Shown here: piece by piece, positions 15,900-24,205 of the stretch
Numbering within the stretch: the first letter of the stretch is position 1
Layout: every line of letters starts with the position of its first letter
Position numbers and translations under genes: made by a program
The notes under the pieces: generated by a model
The model's input: the letters and a program-made list of their open reading frames with translations, nothing else
What the model was told of the DNA's origin: nothing
The model's database searches: none
NCBI GenBank assembly: GCA_029262895.1
Contig: JAJCYM010000043.1
Span: 1 to 64,000 of the forward strand
From: Roseivirga sp.
GTDB taxonomy: Bacteria; Bacteroidota; Bacteroidia; Cytophagales; Cyclobacteriaceae
Length of the DNA stretch: 64,000 bases
Reading direction: 5' to 3'

Positions 15900-18800
15900 A
15901 TGTCCAAATCCCTGTTCTCAAGAATTTTCCTTTGCATTTTCCTTTTAGTTCCTACCAGCTTAGTAAACGCCCAGCATGTAATACGAAGCTCATATCAGGA
16001 CTTGTCTTATCGAATGATCGGCCCGTTCCGGGCGAGTAGAACAGTGGGAGGAGTGGGGGTACCTTCTCAACCCAATGTGTTTTATGTAGGTGTTAATAAT
16101 GGAGGCGTTTGGAAAACAGATGACTATGGTCGTACGTGGAATCCTATTTTTGACAGCGCTCCTACCGGTTCTGTTGGAGATATCGCAGTCTCAAATACTA
16201 ACCCTAACATCCTCTACGTGGGTAGTGGTGAAGGCTTACATCGCCCTGATTTAGGTGTGGGAGACGGCATTTTCAGAAGTGATGATGGCGGTAAAACCTG
16301 GGAGAAAAGAGGGCTTGATGATGTGCAGCAGGTTGGTCGGGTGATTGTACATCCAACAGACCCTGACATCGCGTATGTTGCTGGTCTCGGTCATCCCTAT
16401 GGGGCAAATGAGCAGCGTGGAGTTTTTAAGACTACGAATGGTGGTCTTTCCTGGGATAAGGTCCTTTATATTAACCACAACACAGGAGCTATTCAGGTAG
16501 AGTTTGACCCGAATAATCCTGATGTCCTTTTCGCAGATATGTGGGAGCATCAGGAAGGACCTTGGGAGAATGCCAGGTTTTCGGGTACGAATAGCGGCCT
16601 TTATAAATCAACCGATGCTGGCAAGAGTTGGGAAAAATTAACCAGAGGTTTACCCACCGCTGAGCAAGGTTTGGGTAGGATTGGCGTAGGAATTGCCCCT
16701 AGCAATTCCAATATAATGTATGCCAGTGTGGACGCTCGGCAGGGTGGAGGTATTTATAAAAGCACCGATGCTGGAGAAAGCTGGTCTCTGGTCAATGAAA
16801 ACAGAAGGCTTTGGGGTCGAGGTGGTGATTTTGCAGAGGTCAAAGTCCACCCTAATGACCCGAATCGTATCTATGTGGGCAACGTAGCCTCCTATACTTC
16901 GGGTGACGGAGGAAAGACTTGGATGTCCTTAAAGGGTGCCCCCGGTGGTGATGACTATCATCGCATTTGGATCAACCCTGATAATCCGGACATTATGCTT
17001 TTTGTCGCAGATCAAGGGGCAATAGTTACTGTCAATGCAGGTAAAACATGGAGCTCCTGGTACAATCAACCTACCACACAATTGTATCATATTTCTACCG
17101 ACAATCAATTCCCTTATTGGGTTTATGGAGGCCAGCAGGAGAGTGGGGCCATCGGAGTGGCCAGCCGTAGCAATGGTGGTCAAATCAGCTTCAGAGAATT
17201 TATGGGAGTGGGTGCTGACGAATATGCCTATGTAGCTCCTGATCCAAAAAATTCAGATATCATTTATGGTGGTCGTGTGATGAAATTCAATAAGAAAACG
17301 GGCCAGTCTCAAAATGTCGCTCCCGAAGCTTTGCGTTCGGGTAAGTATCGCTTTGTGAGAACCATGCCATTGATGTTTCACCCTGCGGATGACAATATGT
17401 TGCTCTTTGCGACAAATGTGCTCTGGAAAACCATGAATGGAGGAGACAGTTGGGAGATCATTAGTCCTGACCTGACCTACGAGCAGCCAGAGGTGCCACC
17501 AAGTGTTGGAGATTTCAAAACTGAGGCCATGGAAACCATGAACCGTAGAGGGGTGATCTATGCAGTTGGGCCGTCTTCTTTGGATGTGAAGACCATATGG
17601 GCCGGAACGGATGATGGTCGCATTCATCTTACCACAAATGGTGGAGCGGACTGGAAGGAGGTAACTCCACCATCAATGCAGTCATGGGAAAAAGTATCTC
17701 AGATAGATGCCGGACATTTCGATGCTCAAACTGCCTATGTGGCCATAAATGCCATTAGAAGGGATGATATGAAACCATATATATATCGAACCAAGGACGG
17801 AGGGAAAACATGGGATTTGATTGTCAAAGGAATGCGCGCCATGGGGCCTGTCAATGTGGTGAGGGAAGACCCAAAACAACCAGGCTTGCTCTATGCGGGA
17901 ACAGAACGGGAGGTGTACTTTTCTGTGGATGACGGTGAAAACTGGCAATCTCTGCGAAATAATATGCCTGCCACCTCCATACGCGATCTTGTTATCCATG
18001 AAGATGATCTGGTAGTAGGAACACATGGGCGTTCGGCCTGGATTCTTGATAATATTGCGCCCTTAAGGGAAGTCACCAAATCCAGGGCAAATAGTGCTTT
18101 TCTCTATTCACCACCACCGGCAATCAGAGTGCGATGGAATATGTTCTCAGACACCCCATTGCCTCCTGAAGAACCAACAGGTGAAAATCCTCCTGACGGT
18201 GCCATTTTGGATTATCAATTAAATGACCAGGCTGATGCTGTGAAACTTGAAATTCTGTACAGCGATGGCACGGTGATTCGAAGTTATTCAAGCGATGATG
18301 AGCCAGAGGAATTAGACAGCACCATCATGCGGCATCCTACGTATTGGATCAGGCCTCAACAGACCCTGAATACAAACCGGGGACACCATCGCTTTGTCTG
18401 GGATTTGAAGTATACTCCACCCAGAGGTGCGGATAGGCAGTTTTCGATTGCGGCAGTATATAAGAAGACGCCTAGCGGGCCTCATGGACCCTTCGTGCAT
18501 CCCGGAACCTATAGAGTGCGACTGACGGTTGATGGTCAATCCATCGAAAGGCCTCTGAAGGTAATTATGGATCCAAGAGTAGAATCTACCAACGCTGACC
18601 TGGCAGCACAATTCTCATTAAGCAAACAGTGTTATGATGCCTACCATGAACTCCAGGCAATTCATGAGGCTATTGATGCTAATACCAATGCTTCTTCAGC
18701 GGCCAGGGCCTTACGAGGCAATGGCTCCGTGGGTGATCCTGATACCATGTATGGTAGTATCACACATACTCCAGCCGATCGTGAAACGGTGGTTGGCCTG

Positions 18801-18935
18801 CAGCATAAATTTCTATTTATGATGAACCTGATTCAGGCAAATGATAATAAGCCGACCTCGCAATCTATTCAGGGAGTTGAGACTTTGAAGAAGACGCTAG
18901 AAGAGATTAAGAATAGGTGGGAAGGAGTGAAGTAA
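15900..18935 (+). CDS. Secreted BNR/sortilin-like beta-propeller protein
   Basis: The 1011-residue product has a signal peptide (MSKSLFSRIFLCIFLLVPTSLVNAQ) and then many BNR/Asp-box repeats of the form SxDGGxTW. Examples are SDDGGKTWEK, STDAGKSWEK, TSGDGGKTWMS, MNGGDSWEI, TKDGGKTWDL and SVDDGENWQS, spread over about residues 60-720. This predicts one or two seven-bladed propellers like the VPS10/sortilin family. A beta-sandwich region and a helical C-terminus follow. Such proteins are often labelled glycosyl hydrolase, but no sialidase arginine triad was identified and the activity is unknown. No T9SS sorting tail is visible. It stands alone. Confidence 0.85.
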   Translation: MSKSLFSRIFLCIFLLVPTSLVNAQHVIRSSYQDLSYRMIGPFRASRTVGGVGVPSQPNVFYVGVNNGGVWKTDDYGRTWNPIFDSAPTGSVGDIAVSNTNPNILYVGSGEGLHRPDLGVGDGIFRSDDGGKTWEKRGLDDVQQVGRVIVHPTDPDIAYVAGLGHPYGANEQRGVFKTTNGGLSWDKVLYINHNTGAIQVEFDPNNPDVLFADMWEHQEGPWENARFSGTNSGLYKSTDAGKSWEKLTRGLPTAEQGLGRIGVGIAPSNSNIMYASVDARQGGGIYKSTDAGESWSLVNENRRLWGRGGDFAEVKVHPNDPNRIYVGNVASYTSGDGGKTWMSLKGAPGGDDYHRIWINPDNPDIMLFVADQGAIVTVNAGKTWSSWYNQPTTQLYHISTDNQFPYWVYGGQQESGAIGVASRSNGGQISFREFMGVGADEYAYVAPDPKNSDIIYGGRVMKFNKKTGQSQNVAPEALRSGKYRFVRTMPLMFHPADDNMLLFATNVLWKTMNGGDSWEIISPDLTYEQPEVPPSVGDFKTEAMETMNRRGVIYAVGPSSLDVKTIWAGTDDGRIHLTTNGGADWKEVTPPSMQSWEKVSQIDAGHFDAQTAYVAINAIRRDDMKPYIYRTKDGGKTWDLIVKGMRAMGPVNVVREDPKQPGLLYAGTEREVYFSVDDGENWQSLRNNMPATSIRDLVIHEDDLVVGTHGRSAWILDNIAPLREVTKSRANSAFLYSPPPAIRVRWNMFSDTPLPPEEPTGENPPDGAILDYQLNDQADAVKLEILYSDGTVIRSYSSDDEPEELDSTIMRHPTYWIRPQQTLNTNRGHHRFVWDLKYTPPRGADRQFSIAAVYKKTPSGPHGPFVHPGTYRVRLTVDGQSIERPLKVIMDPRVESTNADLAAQFSLSKQCYDAYHELQAIHEAIDANTNASSAARALRGNGSVGDPDTMYGSITHTPADRETVVGLQHKFLFMMNLIQANDNKPTSQSIQGVETLKKTLEEIKNRWEGVK

Positions 18936-19028
18936 TTGGTTAATCCCTTCCTGCGCTAAAAGCTTCGGAGGGTAAATTGGTTGATTAGTAAATTGGTGCA
19001 GGGCGAATCAGTGGATTTGTGAAAGGAG

Positions 19029-19259
19029 TTACTTGGTGAAAAACACTTTGAGATCTGCTTCTGATGGATCGTTGGTGAAGTATATCCACAATCTGGCTTC
19101 TTCTCTAATTTTTGTTATAAGCCACACTGGCGGGTCATCGGAAACTTCAGATCTGTTGGACGTGACCCGAATATTTAAATCGGCTTTGGATGGGTCTTGC
19201 ACGAGATACACTTTTCTATTTGCTTCTTCCTTCTTTAAAGTTTGATATACTATGCTCAT
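19029..19259 (-). CDS. Small DUF6150-like protein
   Basis: The 76-residue product shows internal repeats of the form xVYLVQDPSKADLNI and IYFTNDPSEADLKVFF, resembling the (D/Y)xSxADLxV repeats of DUF6150. The family's function is unknown. An ATG gives MSIVYQTLKK; an in-frame TTG lies 18 bp further upstream. The gene is isolated between the propeller protein (convergent) and the hydroxylase-like gene (same strand). Confidence 0.6.
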   Translation of the reverse strand: MSIVYQTLKKEEANRKVYLVQDPSKADLNIRVTSNRSEVSDDPPVWLITKIREEARLWIYFTNDPSEADLKVFFTK

Positions 19260-19387
19260 TGTTCGTGTTAAAGACAATTATTTCCAATTCAAACTACTGA
19301 GGTGGAAGACCTTGGGTGTCGTAGCTTTTGGTTTGTAATTAAGGTATTTGCTACTACAGATTGGGTTAATATTCCAAATTAGAACGA

Positions 19388-19993
19388 TCAAGCATGATCA
19401 TGCTCCATAATCATAGACCTTACCCATTCATTAGGTATCATATCAATAGTCAGATTGACTCTGTCTTCGTTTGACGAATTCACAACTTCATGTGGGTCCG
19501 TCAGGCGCATATACCAACATTCTCCCGGTTTCATGGGAACTGGTTTGTTATTCAAGAAAAATGTCACTTGATCATCCGAGATAACAGGTATGGTTAAGCG
19601 AATTACAGATTCTGTTATTTGCAGTCCAAGTGTGGGATCGGTATGGACGGGTACTACATTTCCTCCCTGCAAACCAATAAGTCTGACTAAGGTGACTTTG
19701 GTATGTTCACGAAAACTGTCTACTACGCTGGTGAGGTAGGGAGAGGCTTTTAATTCAGGCGAATCCAGCCAGTCAGTCCAGGAACCATCGGCATAGTCAT
19801 CCGCGGGAGGAGGAGTAGGTAGTGTAGGGTCAATAATATGTGCTGGTCCTCTGAGTGGCATGACTTTATAGTAGTTAAAGTCATTCAGTTTGAAGGCCAG
19901 GGCCTCCTTCTTCATTTTTTCTACATCAAAGGTCAACGGAAGTAAAATGCGATCATTTATGGTATCTGCAGGTGTTTCTGTGTTTGAGATCAT
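19388..19993 (-). CDS. Aspartyl/asparaginyl beta-hydroxylase-family 2-oxoglutarate oxygenase
   Basis: The 201-residue product has a double-stranded beta-helix signature: VPVHTDPT (iron ligands His117 and Asp119), RLTDPHEVVNS (third ligand His168) and Arg178 in EDRVNLTIDM for 2-oxoglutarate binding. Family members hydroxylate Asp or Asn residues or small amino-acid-like molecules in the cytoplasm. The length is that of the stand-alone bacterial version. A 13-bp palindrome (CAGGTTTAACCTG) sits 8 bp upstream of the ATG and may be an operator. No substrate partner gene is nearby. Confidence 0.82.
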   Translation of the reverse strand: MISNTETPADTINDRILLPLTFDVEKMKKEALAFKLNDFNYYKVMPLRGPAHIIDPTLPTPPPADDYADGSWTDWLDSPELKASPYLTSVVDSFREHTKVTLVRLIGLQGGNVVPVHTDPTLGLQITESVIRLTIPVISDDQVTFFLNNKPVPMKPGECWYMRLTDPHEVVNSSNEDRVNLTIDMIPNEWVRSMIMEHDHA

Positions 19994-20001
19994 GCGACTA
20001 T

Positions 20002-20014
20002 CAGGTTTAACCTG
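20002..20014. promoter_or_regulatory. Palindrome CAGGTTTAACCTG upstream of the hydroxylase-like gene
   Basis: CAGGTT-T-AACCTG is a perfect odd-centred palindrome 8 bp upstream of the minus-strand start, and a second CCAGGTTTAAA lies at 20045-20055. The position suits an operator or a translation-blocking hairpin; no regulator is known. Confidence 0.3.
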
Positions 20015-20201
20015 GTTTATGTAATAGAAAATCTATTGCATTATCCAGGTTTAAATTTATCAATCCAATTTAAAAACAAATCCAATAATTAATTCATTTA
20101 GTTTAATGATTTCATTGGCAATGGATCAAAATTATTATTTCTGAAGAAATAAGAGTATGGATCTCGTCTCCCTGAGGGCGCCTTCCAAGAGATTATGGAA
20201 G

Positions 20202-20732
20202 TTATTTGGCCTTTGGCCTAAATACCTTGACTACCTCATCGTTTGCTTCTAGAAAAGGACCATCGATCAAATCAATGCAATAGGGTATTGCTGGAAAAAC
20301 CGCGTCCATGCATTCTCGGATTGACTTGGGTTTTCCTGGAAGATTTAATATCAATGAATTACCTCTAATCCCAGCAGTTTGGCGCGATAGGATGGCAGTA
20401 GGTACATATTGCAAACTGACCTGTCGCATCAACTCTCCAAAGCCAGGCATCATTTTGTCACAGACCGCCTCAGTAGCCTCGGGTGTAACATCACGCACTG
20501 CAGGTCCTGTACCTCCTGTCGTAACGATCAAACAGCATTTTTCTTTGTCTGCCATTTGTTTAATGGTACTCTCTATCAAATACTGTTCATCAGGAATCAC
20601 TTGGTAGACAGACTCCCACTTTGTTATGAGGTAGTCGTTGAGTGTATCCATAATGGCATGACCAGAAATATCTTCATATACTCCCTGGCTTGCCCTGTCT
20701 GAAACTGTGATTATTCCGATTTTCACCTTCAT
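20202..20732 (-). CDS. mogA: Molybdopterin adenylyltransferase (MogA/MoaB family)
   Basis: The 176-residue product carries the MoCF-binding fold motifs: IGIITVSDRAS at the start, TTGGTGPAVRD (about residues 71-81, with the conserved Asp) and LPGKPKSIRECMDAVFP near the end. The enzyme adenylylates molybdopterin before molybdenum insertion in cofactor synthesis. MogA and MoaB are close relatives and I cannot separate them by eye; the length fits MogA. No other moa/moe genes are in the window. It is divergent from the DEAD-box helicase gene. Confidence 0.88.
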   Translation of the reverse strand: MKVKIGIITVSDRASQGVYEDISGHAIMDTLNDYLITKWESVYQVIPDEQYLIESTIKQMADKEKCCLIVTTGGTGPAVRDVTPEATEAVCDKMMPGFGELMRQVSLQYVPTAILSRQTAGIRGNSLILNLPGKPKSIRECMDAVFPAIPYCIDLIDGPFLEANDEVVKVFRPKAK

Positions 20733-20803
20733 GCGTTCGCAAGAAAGTCAGGTTGAAAGACTAATGCAATGCTTTAATCTGGTTTAATGCGAAGTATTCC
20801 TTC

Positions 20804-20811
20804 TACCTTTG
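20804..20811 (+). promoter_or_regulatory. -7 element TACCTTTG of the DEAD-box helicase gene
   Basis: TACCTTTG matches TAnnTTTG exactly and ends 21 bp before the chosen GTG start. It overlaps an in-frame TTG that would otherwise be a longer start, so it argues for the GTG. A TTTA at 20783-20786 is a weak -33 candidate. Confidence 0.6.
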
Positions 20812-20832
20812 TGGCTTCAAATAATTTTAATC

Positions 20833-21945
20833 GTGGCTACATTTTCCAAACTCGGCATATCGAAAGACCTTATCAAGGGGTTAAACGAACTTAATATTGT
20901 GCAACCCTCTGAAATTCAGGAACTCGCCATTCCAATTCTTATGGGACAGAATACTGATTTCATTGGGCAGGCGCAGACCGGCACAGGAAAAACAGCCGCT
21001 TTTGGGTTACCTCTGCTGGAGAAAATTAATCACAAAAGACCGGAAGTGCAGGGATTGATTATTGCACCAACCAGGGAGCTTTGTCAACAAATCGCTAAAC
21101 AGCTCTTCAAATTCACTAAGTACACCGAGAAGATATTTATTGAATCAGTCTATGGTGGGGCTGATATGCAAGTCCAAATCCAACGGTTAAAACGCCCCAC
21201 TCACATCATTGTAGCAACACCTGGTCGCTTAATGGATTTGATCAAGAAAAAAGTGGTTGATATTTCACAGGCCAGATATGTAGTACTGGATGAAGCAGAC
21301 GAAATGTTGAGCATGGGCTTTAAGCAAGATATCCATACCATTTTTGATTTTGTCCCTAAGGAAAAAACAGTTTGGTTGTTTTCGGCAACTGTTCCTGAAG
21401 GCATTCGCGAGATTATCAACAAATTTCTAAGAAGCGATGCTCAACAAATTCAACTGAATCGCAATGCCGGTATCAATGCGAATATTCGCCACGAGTACAT
21501 GTCTTGTAGCAGTAAAGACAAATTACAGGAATTGACGCATTTTCTGTCCTACAATAAAGACGCGAGAGGAATGATCTTCTGTCAGACCAAGCAGGCGGCC
21601 AGAACTCTCACCAAGCAGTTACTAGCCAAAAATTTTGATGTGGACGTAATTGAGGGCGATATGGGCCAACGTGATAGGGATAAGGTGATGCGAAAATTCA
21701 AAGGAGAAAAACTCGATTTGCTCGTGGCCACTGATATTGCTGCTCGCGGAATAGATGTACAAGGATTGAGCTTTGTCCTTCATTATCAGCTTCCTCAGCA
21801 AACCGAGTACTACACGCATCGTAGCGGTAGAACAGGCAGGGCCGGTGAAAAAGGGAATTCGATTTTGTTCGTCTCAGAACGAGAAAAGCGCACCATGCAT
21901 GAACTTGAAAAGAGCCTTAAGATTAAGATCAACCCGCTTAACTAG
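20833..21945 (+). CDS. DEAD-box ATP-dependent RNA helicase
   Basis: The 370-residue product contains the helicase core and little else: a Q-motif region (QPSEIQELAIP), Walker A AQTGTGKT, PTRELCQQ, TPGRL, DEAD in VVLDEADEM, and FSATVP. The second RecA domain follows with RGIDVQG and HRSGRTGRAG. It unwinds RNA duplexes, probably in ribosome assembly or RNA decay. The C-terminal basic or RNA-binding extension seen in DeaD/CsdA and many RhlE proteins is missing. The GTG start (VATFSKLGISKDLIKGL) matches the usual N-terminus and follows a good promoter. Transcription is divergent from mogA. Confidence 0.95.
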   Translation: MATFSKLGISKDLIKGLNELNIVQPSEIQELAIPILMGQNTDFIGQAQTGTGKTAAFGLPLLEKINHKRPEVQGLIIAPTRELCQQIAKQLFKFTKYTEKIFIESVYGGADMQVQIQRLKRPTHIIVATPGRLMDLIKKKVVDISQARYVVLDEADEMLSMGFKQDIHTIFDFVPKEKTVWLFSATVPEGIREIINKFLRSDAQQIQLNRNAGINANIRHEYMSCSSKDKLQELTHFLSYNKDARGMIFCQTKQAARTLTKQLLAKNFDVDVIEGDMGQRDRDKVMRKFKGEKLDLLVATDIAARGIDVQGLSFVLHYQLPQQTEYYTHRSGRTGRAGEKGNSILFVSEREKRTMHELEKSLKIKINPLN

Positions 21946-21965
21946 TACTTGCCAACGCGCAGGAC

Positions 21966-22796
21966 TCAGGACAAAAGTTCTGAGATAATATTGAAATCTT
22001 GCCTCTTTATTTTGATTTCGTTTTCAACAGCATCGTAATAGTTATTTTCAAATTGAATACCTGTGATACTGGTGTTCTTGCTGTGCAATTCATTGGCGAT
22101 ACCATGATAAATGTAAGAAGCAATTTGATCATGGGAGACCTCGAATGTGTTGAAATAACCGGTGCTAAATAGACAAACCCTTATGGTGTTGATTGGTTTT
22201 AGGTTTAGCGCACTCGGGCTTTTTGAACCGGTATAGGTTTTGTTATAGACCATCACTGCACGAACAATATTCTCAGCGGTAGCTTCAATGGCATTAAGGA
22301 AATCAGTGGGTGAACTATAGAGGTCACCCATGGGTGGAACCACATAGATCATGGCATAATTGGCATCAATTTGATAGGGCCTTAAGTCATTTTTGAAAAC
22401 ATTAATGAAAACAATGCCATCAAAATCAATACAGGCTGATTGGGCCGGAGGCTTTTGAACCATCGCGAATTGTACAGGGATATCTGGTTCAAAATTATGG
22501 AATATGGCAGTTTCCTGATTGGCTGCTAATCTATGAAGGTGCTTATGTACTTTTTGATAGGGGTGTCGACCAATAAAGTTCTGTTGAGCGCTCAAAATCC
22601 CATAGAATGCGCCCGTCATTCCTTCCTGACCAACTTCAAAAAGCGATCCTGAATAGGAGGTGCCGGCATTCACTGACCCCATAACCGTATCAGGAGAAAA
22701 CGGGTCCTTTTCGTAAAAAATCTCACAGAATTGTGATCGTTCTGGGTTTAGGAGTTCGGCACTTACCTGGGTACCTGGGAATTTATTTAATACCAT
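21966..22796 (-). CDS. Conserved-looking cytoplasmic protein of unknown function
   Basis: The 276-residue product has no signal peptide or membrane helix and I do not recognise its family. Visible segments include SVNAGTSYSGSLFEVGQEG in the N-terminal third, ACIDFDGIVFINVF in the middle, and NTIRVCLFSTGYF near the C-terminus. The alternation of hydrophobic strands and helices suggests an alpha/beta fold. The last motif is faintly like the final strand of macro domains, but the usual macro glycine loop is not evident. It converges with the helicase gene (20 bp between stops) and is divergent from the cyclophilin gene. Codon use looks like its neighbours. Confidence 0.7.
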   Translation of the reverse strand: MVLNKFPGTQVSAELLNPERSQFCEIFYEKDPFSPDTVMGSVNAGTSYSGSLFEVGQEGMTGAFYGILSAQQNFIGRHPYQKVHKHLHRLAANQETAIFHNFEPDIPVQFAMVQKPPAQSACIDFDGIVFINVFKNDLRPYQIDANYAMIYVVPPMGDLYSSPTDFLNAIEATAENIVRAVMVYNKTYTGSKSPSALNLKPINTIRVCLFSTGYFNTFEVSHDQIASYIYHGIANELHSKNTSITGIQFENNYYDAVENEIKIKRQDFNIISELLS

Positions 22797-22958
22797 AATT
22801 TAAGGTTCGCAAAATGCGACAAACGCTCTTTACAAACTACAAAAATTAATTCAATTATTGGAGAAGCAGTTCTGATTGCGAGTGACAATTTTCCCTCTGT
22901 TCCAACTCTGTTATGATTGACCGCTACTTTTTGATAAGTTTATTGGAAATCAACCGTA

Positions 22959-23546
22959 ATGAAAAAGCTATCCCTACTTCTTTGCCTTACCCTTTTCTGG
23001 AGCTGTACCCCTCAAAAAACCTATCAGGTAGGTCAGATCAATACTCGCCTTGGTGAAATCCTGATTTGGCTCTATGATGAGGCACCAAAACACAAAGAGG
23101 CATTTATCGAATTGGCAAATGATGGGTACTGGGACGACTATACTTTCAATCGTGTGATTGATAATTTCGTGGCCCAGGGTGGGTGCCCTGATGTGCCGGA
23201 AGGGTTTGCTTACTCTATTCATTTGTTAGAACCGGAATTTCACCCTGATTTAAGGCATGTCTATGGCGCTTTTGGTGCAGGTAGGGACAATAATCCAGGG
23301 AAACTTTCAGCTGCTTGCCAATTCTATATAGTGCAGAATGAGGATGGACTAGCCAGACTGGATGATAATTATATGATTTACGGTCAGGTGTTTAAGGGAA
23401 TGGATGTAGTCGATCAAATTGTAAAGGTGGAAAAGGATTCTACGAACAAGCCCTTGACAGATATTCCGATAGATGTGAAAGTGGTTGAAATGACAGCTAC
23501 CGAGATTGAGGCCCTTGGATTTACAATTCCTGAAGGGAGTAAATAA
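22959..23546 (+). CDS. Cyclophilin-type peptidyl-prolyl isomerase lipoprotein
   Basis: The 195-residue product opens with a lipoprotein signal (MKKLSLLLCLTLFWSC, lipobox FWSC). A cyclophilin domain follows: TRLGEILIWLYDEAP, YTFNRVIDNFVAQGG (which contains the catalytic-loop F-x-R-x-I), AACQFYIVQNED and IYGQVFKGMDVVDQI. It probably assists proline isomerisation during folding of exported proteins at the membrane. The catalytic Arg of FxRVI is kept. The length is normal for periplasmic cyclophilins. It is a single gene, followed by a GTCAT-bounded repeat before the convergent SRPBCC gene. Confidence 0.9.
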   Translation: MKKLSLLLCLTLFWSCTPQKTYQVGQINTRLGEILIWLYDEAPKHKEAFIELANDGYWDDYTFNRVIDNFVAQGGCPDVPEGFAYSIHLLEPEFHPDLRHVYGAFGAGRDNNPGKLSAACQFYIVQNEDGLARLDDNYMIYGQVFKGMDVVDQIVKVEKDSTNKPLTDIPIDVKVVEMTATEIEALGFTIPEGSK

Positions 23547-23642
23547 AGTATGGTCATTGAAGAATTAGCCAAGAAGCTTGAATTGTAGACTGAACCAAAA
23601 ATCCTTCATTTGGGAAGATTCAGATGAGCTAAACCAAACACA

Positions 23643-23685
23643 CTGTCATGATGAGTTTCAAGCCTGCGATAGCAATGGATGACAG
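23643..23685. repeat. GTCAT-bounded interspersed repeat, short copy
   Basis: The segment is bounded by CTGTCAT and its inverse ATGACAG. Inside, GAGTTTCAA-x-C-TGCGATAGCAATG is nearly identical to the core of the larger element at 27611-27759. It lies between two convergent genes, where such elements often occur. Confidence 0.5.
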
Positions 23686-23686
23686 A

Positions 23687-24166
23687 CTATTTTGAAAACA
23701 TCTTCTCCAAAATATCAAACCTATACTGGAAAATCTTTGTCAATTTCTTTTTAACGAGTATGGGATGCATCATTCGACCTAAGAAGCCGAATGGAAGCTT
23801 GTAAGAAACCTTGTCCTTCATCAGTACACCGTTTTCAGTCACTTCAAAGATATGTTCATGGTGCCACATGCTATAGGGACCATAACGCTGCTCATCCACA
23901 AAGAACTTCAAATGCTGTATGGATGTGATTTCGCTTACCCAATTGGTCTGAATGCCTGGAAAAGGAGAGACTTTATAAGTAATAATCTGACCCGTATGCA
24001 TAGATTTGGGTTCACCTGAGGTAATCCTAAAATTCATATGATCAGGCGTGATTTTAACCAGGTTCTTTGGGGAAGAAAAGAAAGCCCAGGCTTCCTCAAG
24101 TGAAATGGGCAGCTCTTGTTCAGCTTCAAGAGTGTAGATCCCGGAATGGCTGTTAAATGAAAGCAT
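23687..24166 (-). CDS. SRPBCC-family ligand-binding protein
   Basis: The 159-residue product has the START/Bet v1-like pattern: YTLEAEQELPISLEEAWAFF at the N-terminus, NLVKITPDHMNFRI, a central strand region (WVSEITSIQHLKFFVDEQRYGPYSMW), and a long C-terminal helix. This subgroup resembles the SRPBCC half fused to nucleoside-diphosphate-sugar epimerases (SulA/YfcH type) in other bacteria. The fold binds a hydrophobic ligand; none is known here. The ATG is preferred over a TTG 21 bp upstream. The downstream end touches the GTCAT repeat. Confidence 0.82.
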   Translation of the reverse strand: MLSFNSHSGIYTLEAEQELPISLEEAWAFFSSPKNLVKITPDHMNFRITSGEPKSMHTGQIITYKVSPFPGIQTNWVSEITSIQHLKFFVDEQRYGPYSMWHHEHIFEVTENGVLMKDKVSYKLPFGFLGRMMHPILVKKKLTKIFQYRFDILEKMFSK

Positions 24167-24205
24167 GCGATGAGCTTGAGCGGTCAAATCTATTCTTAAA
24201 ACTGT

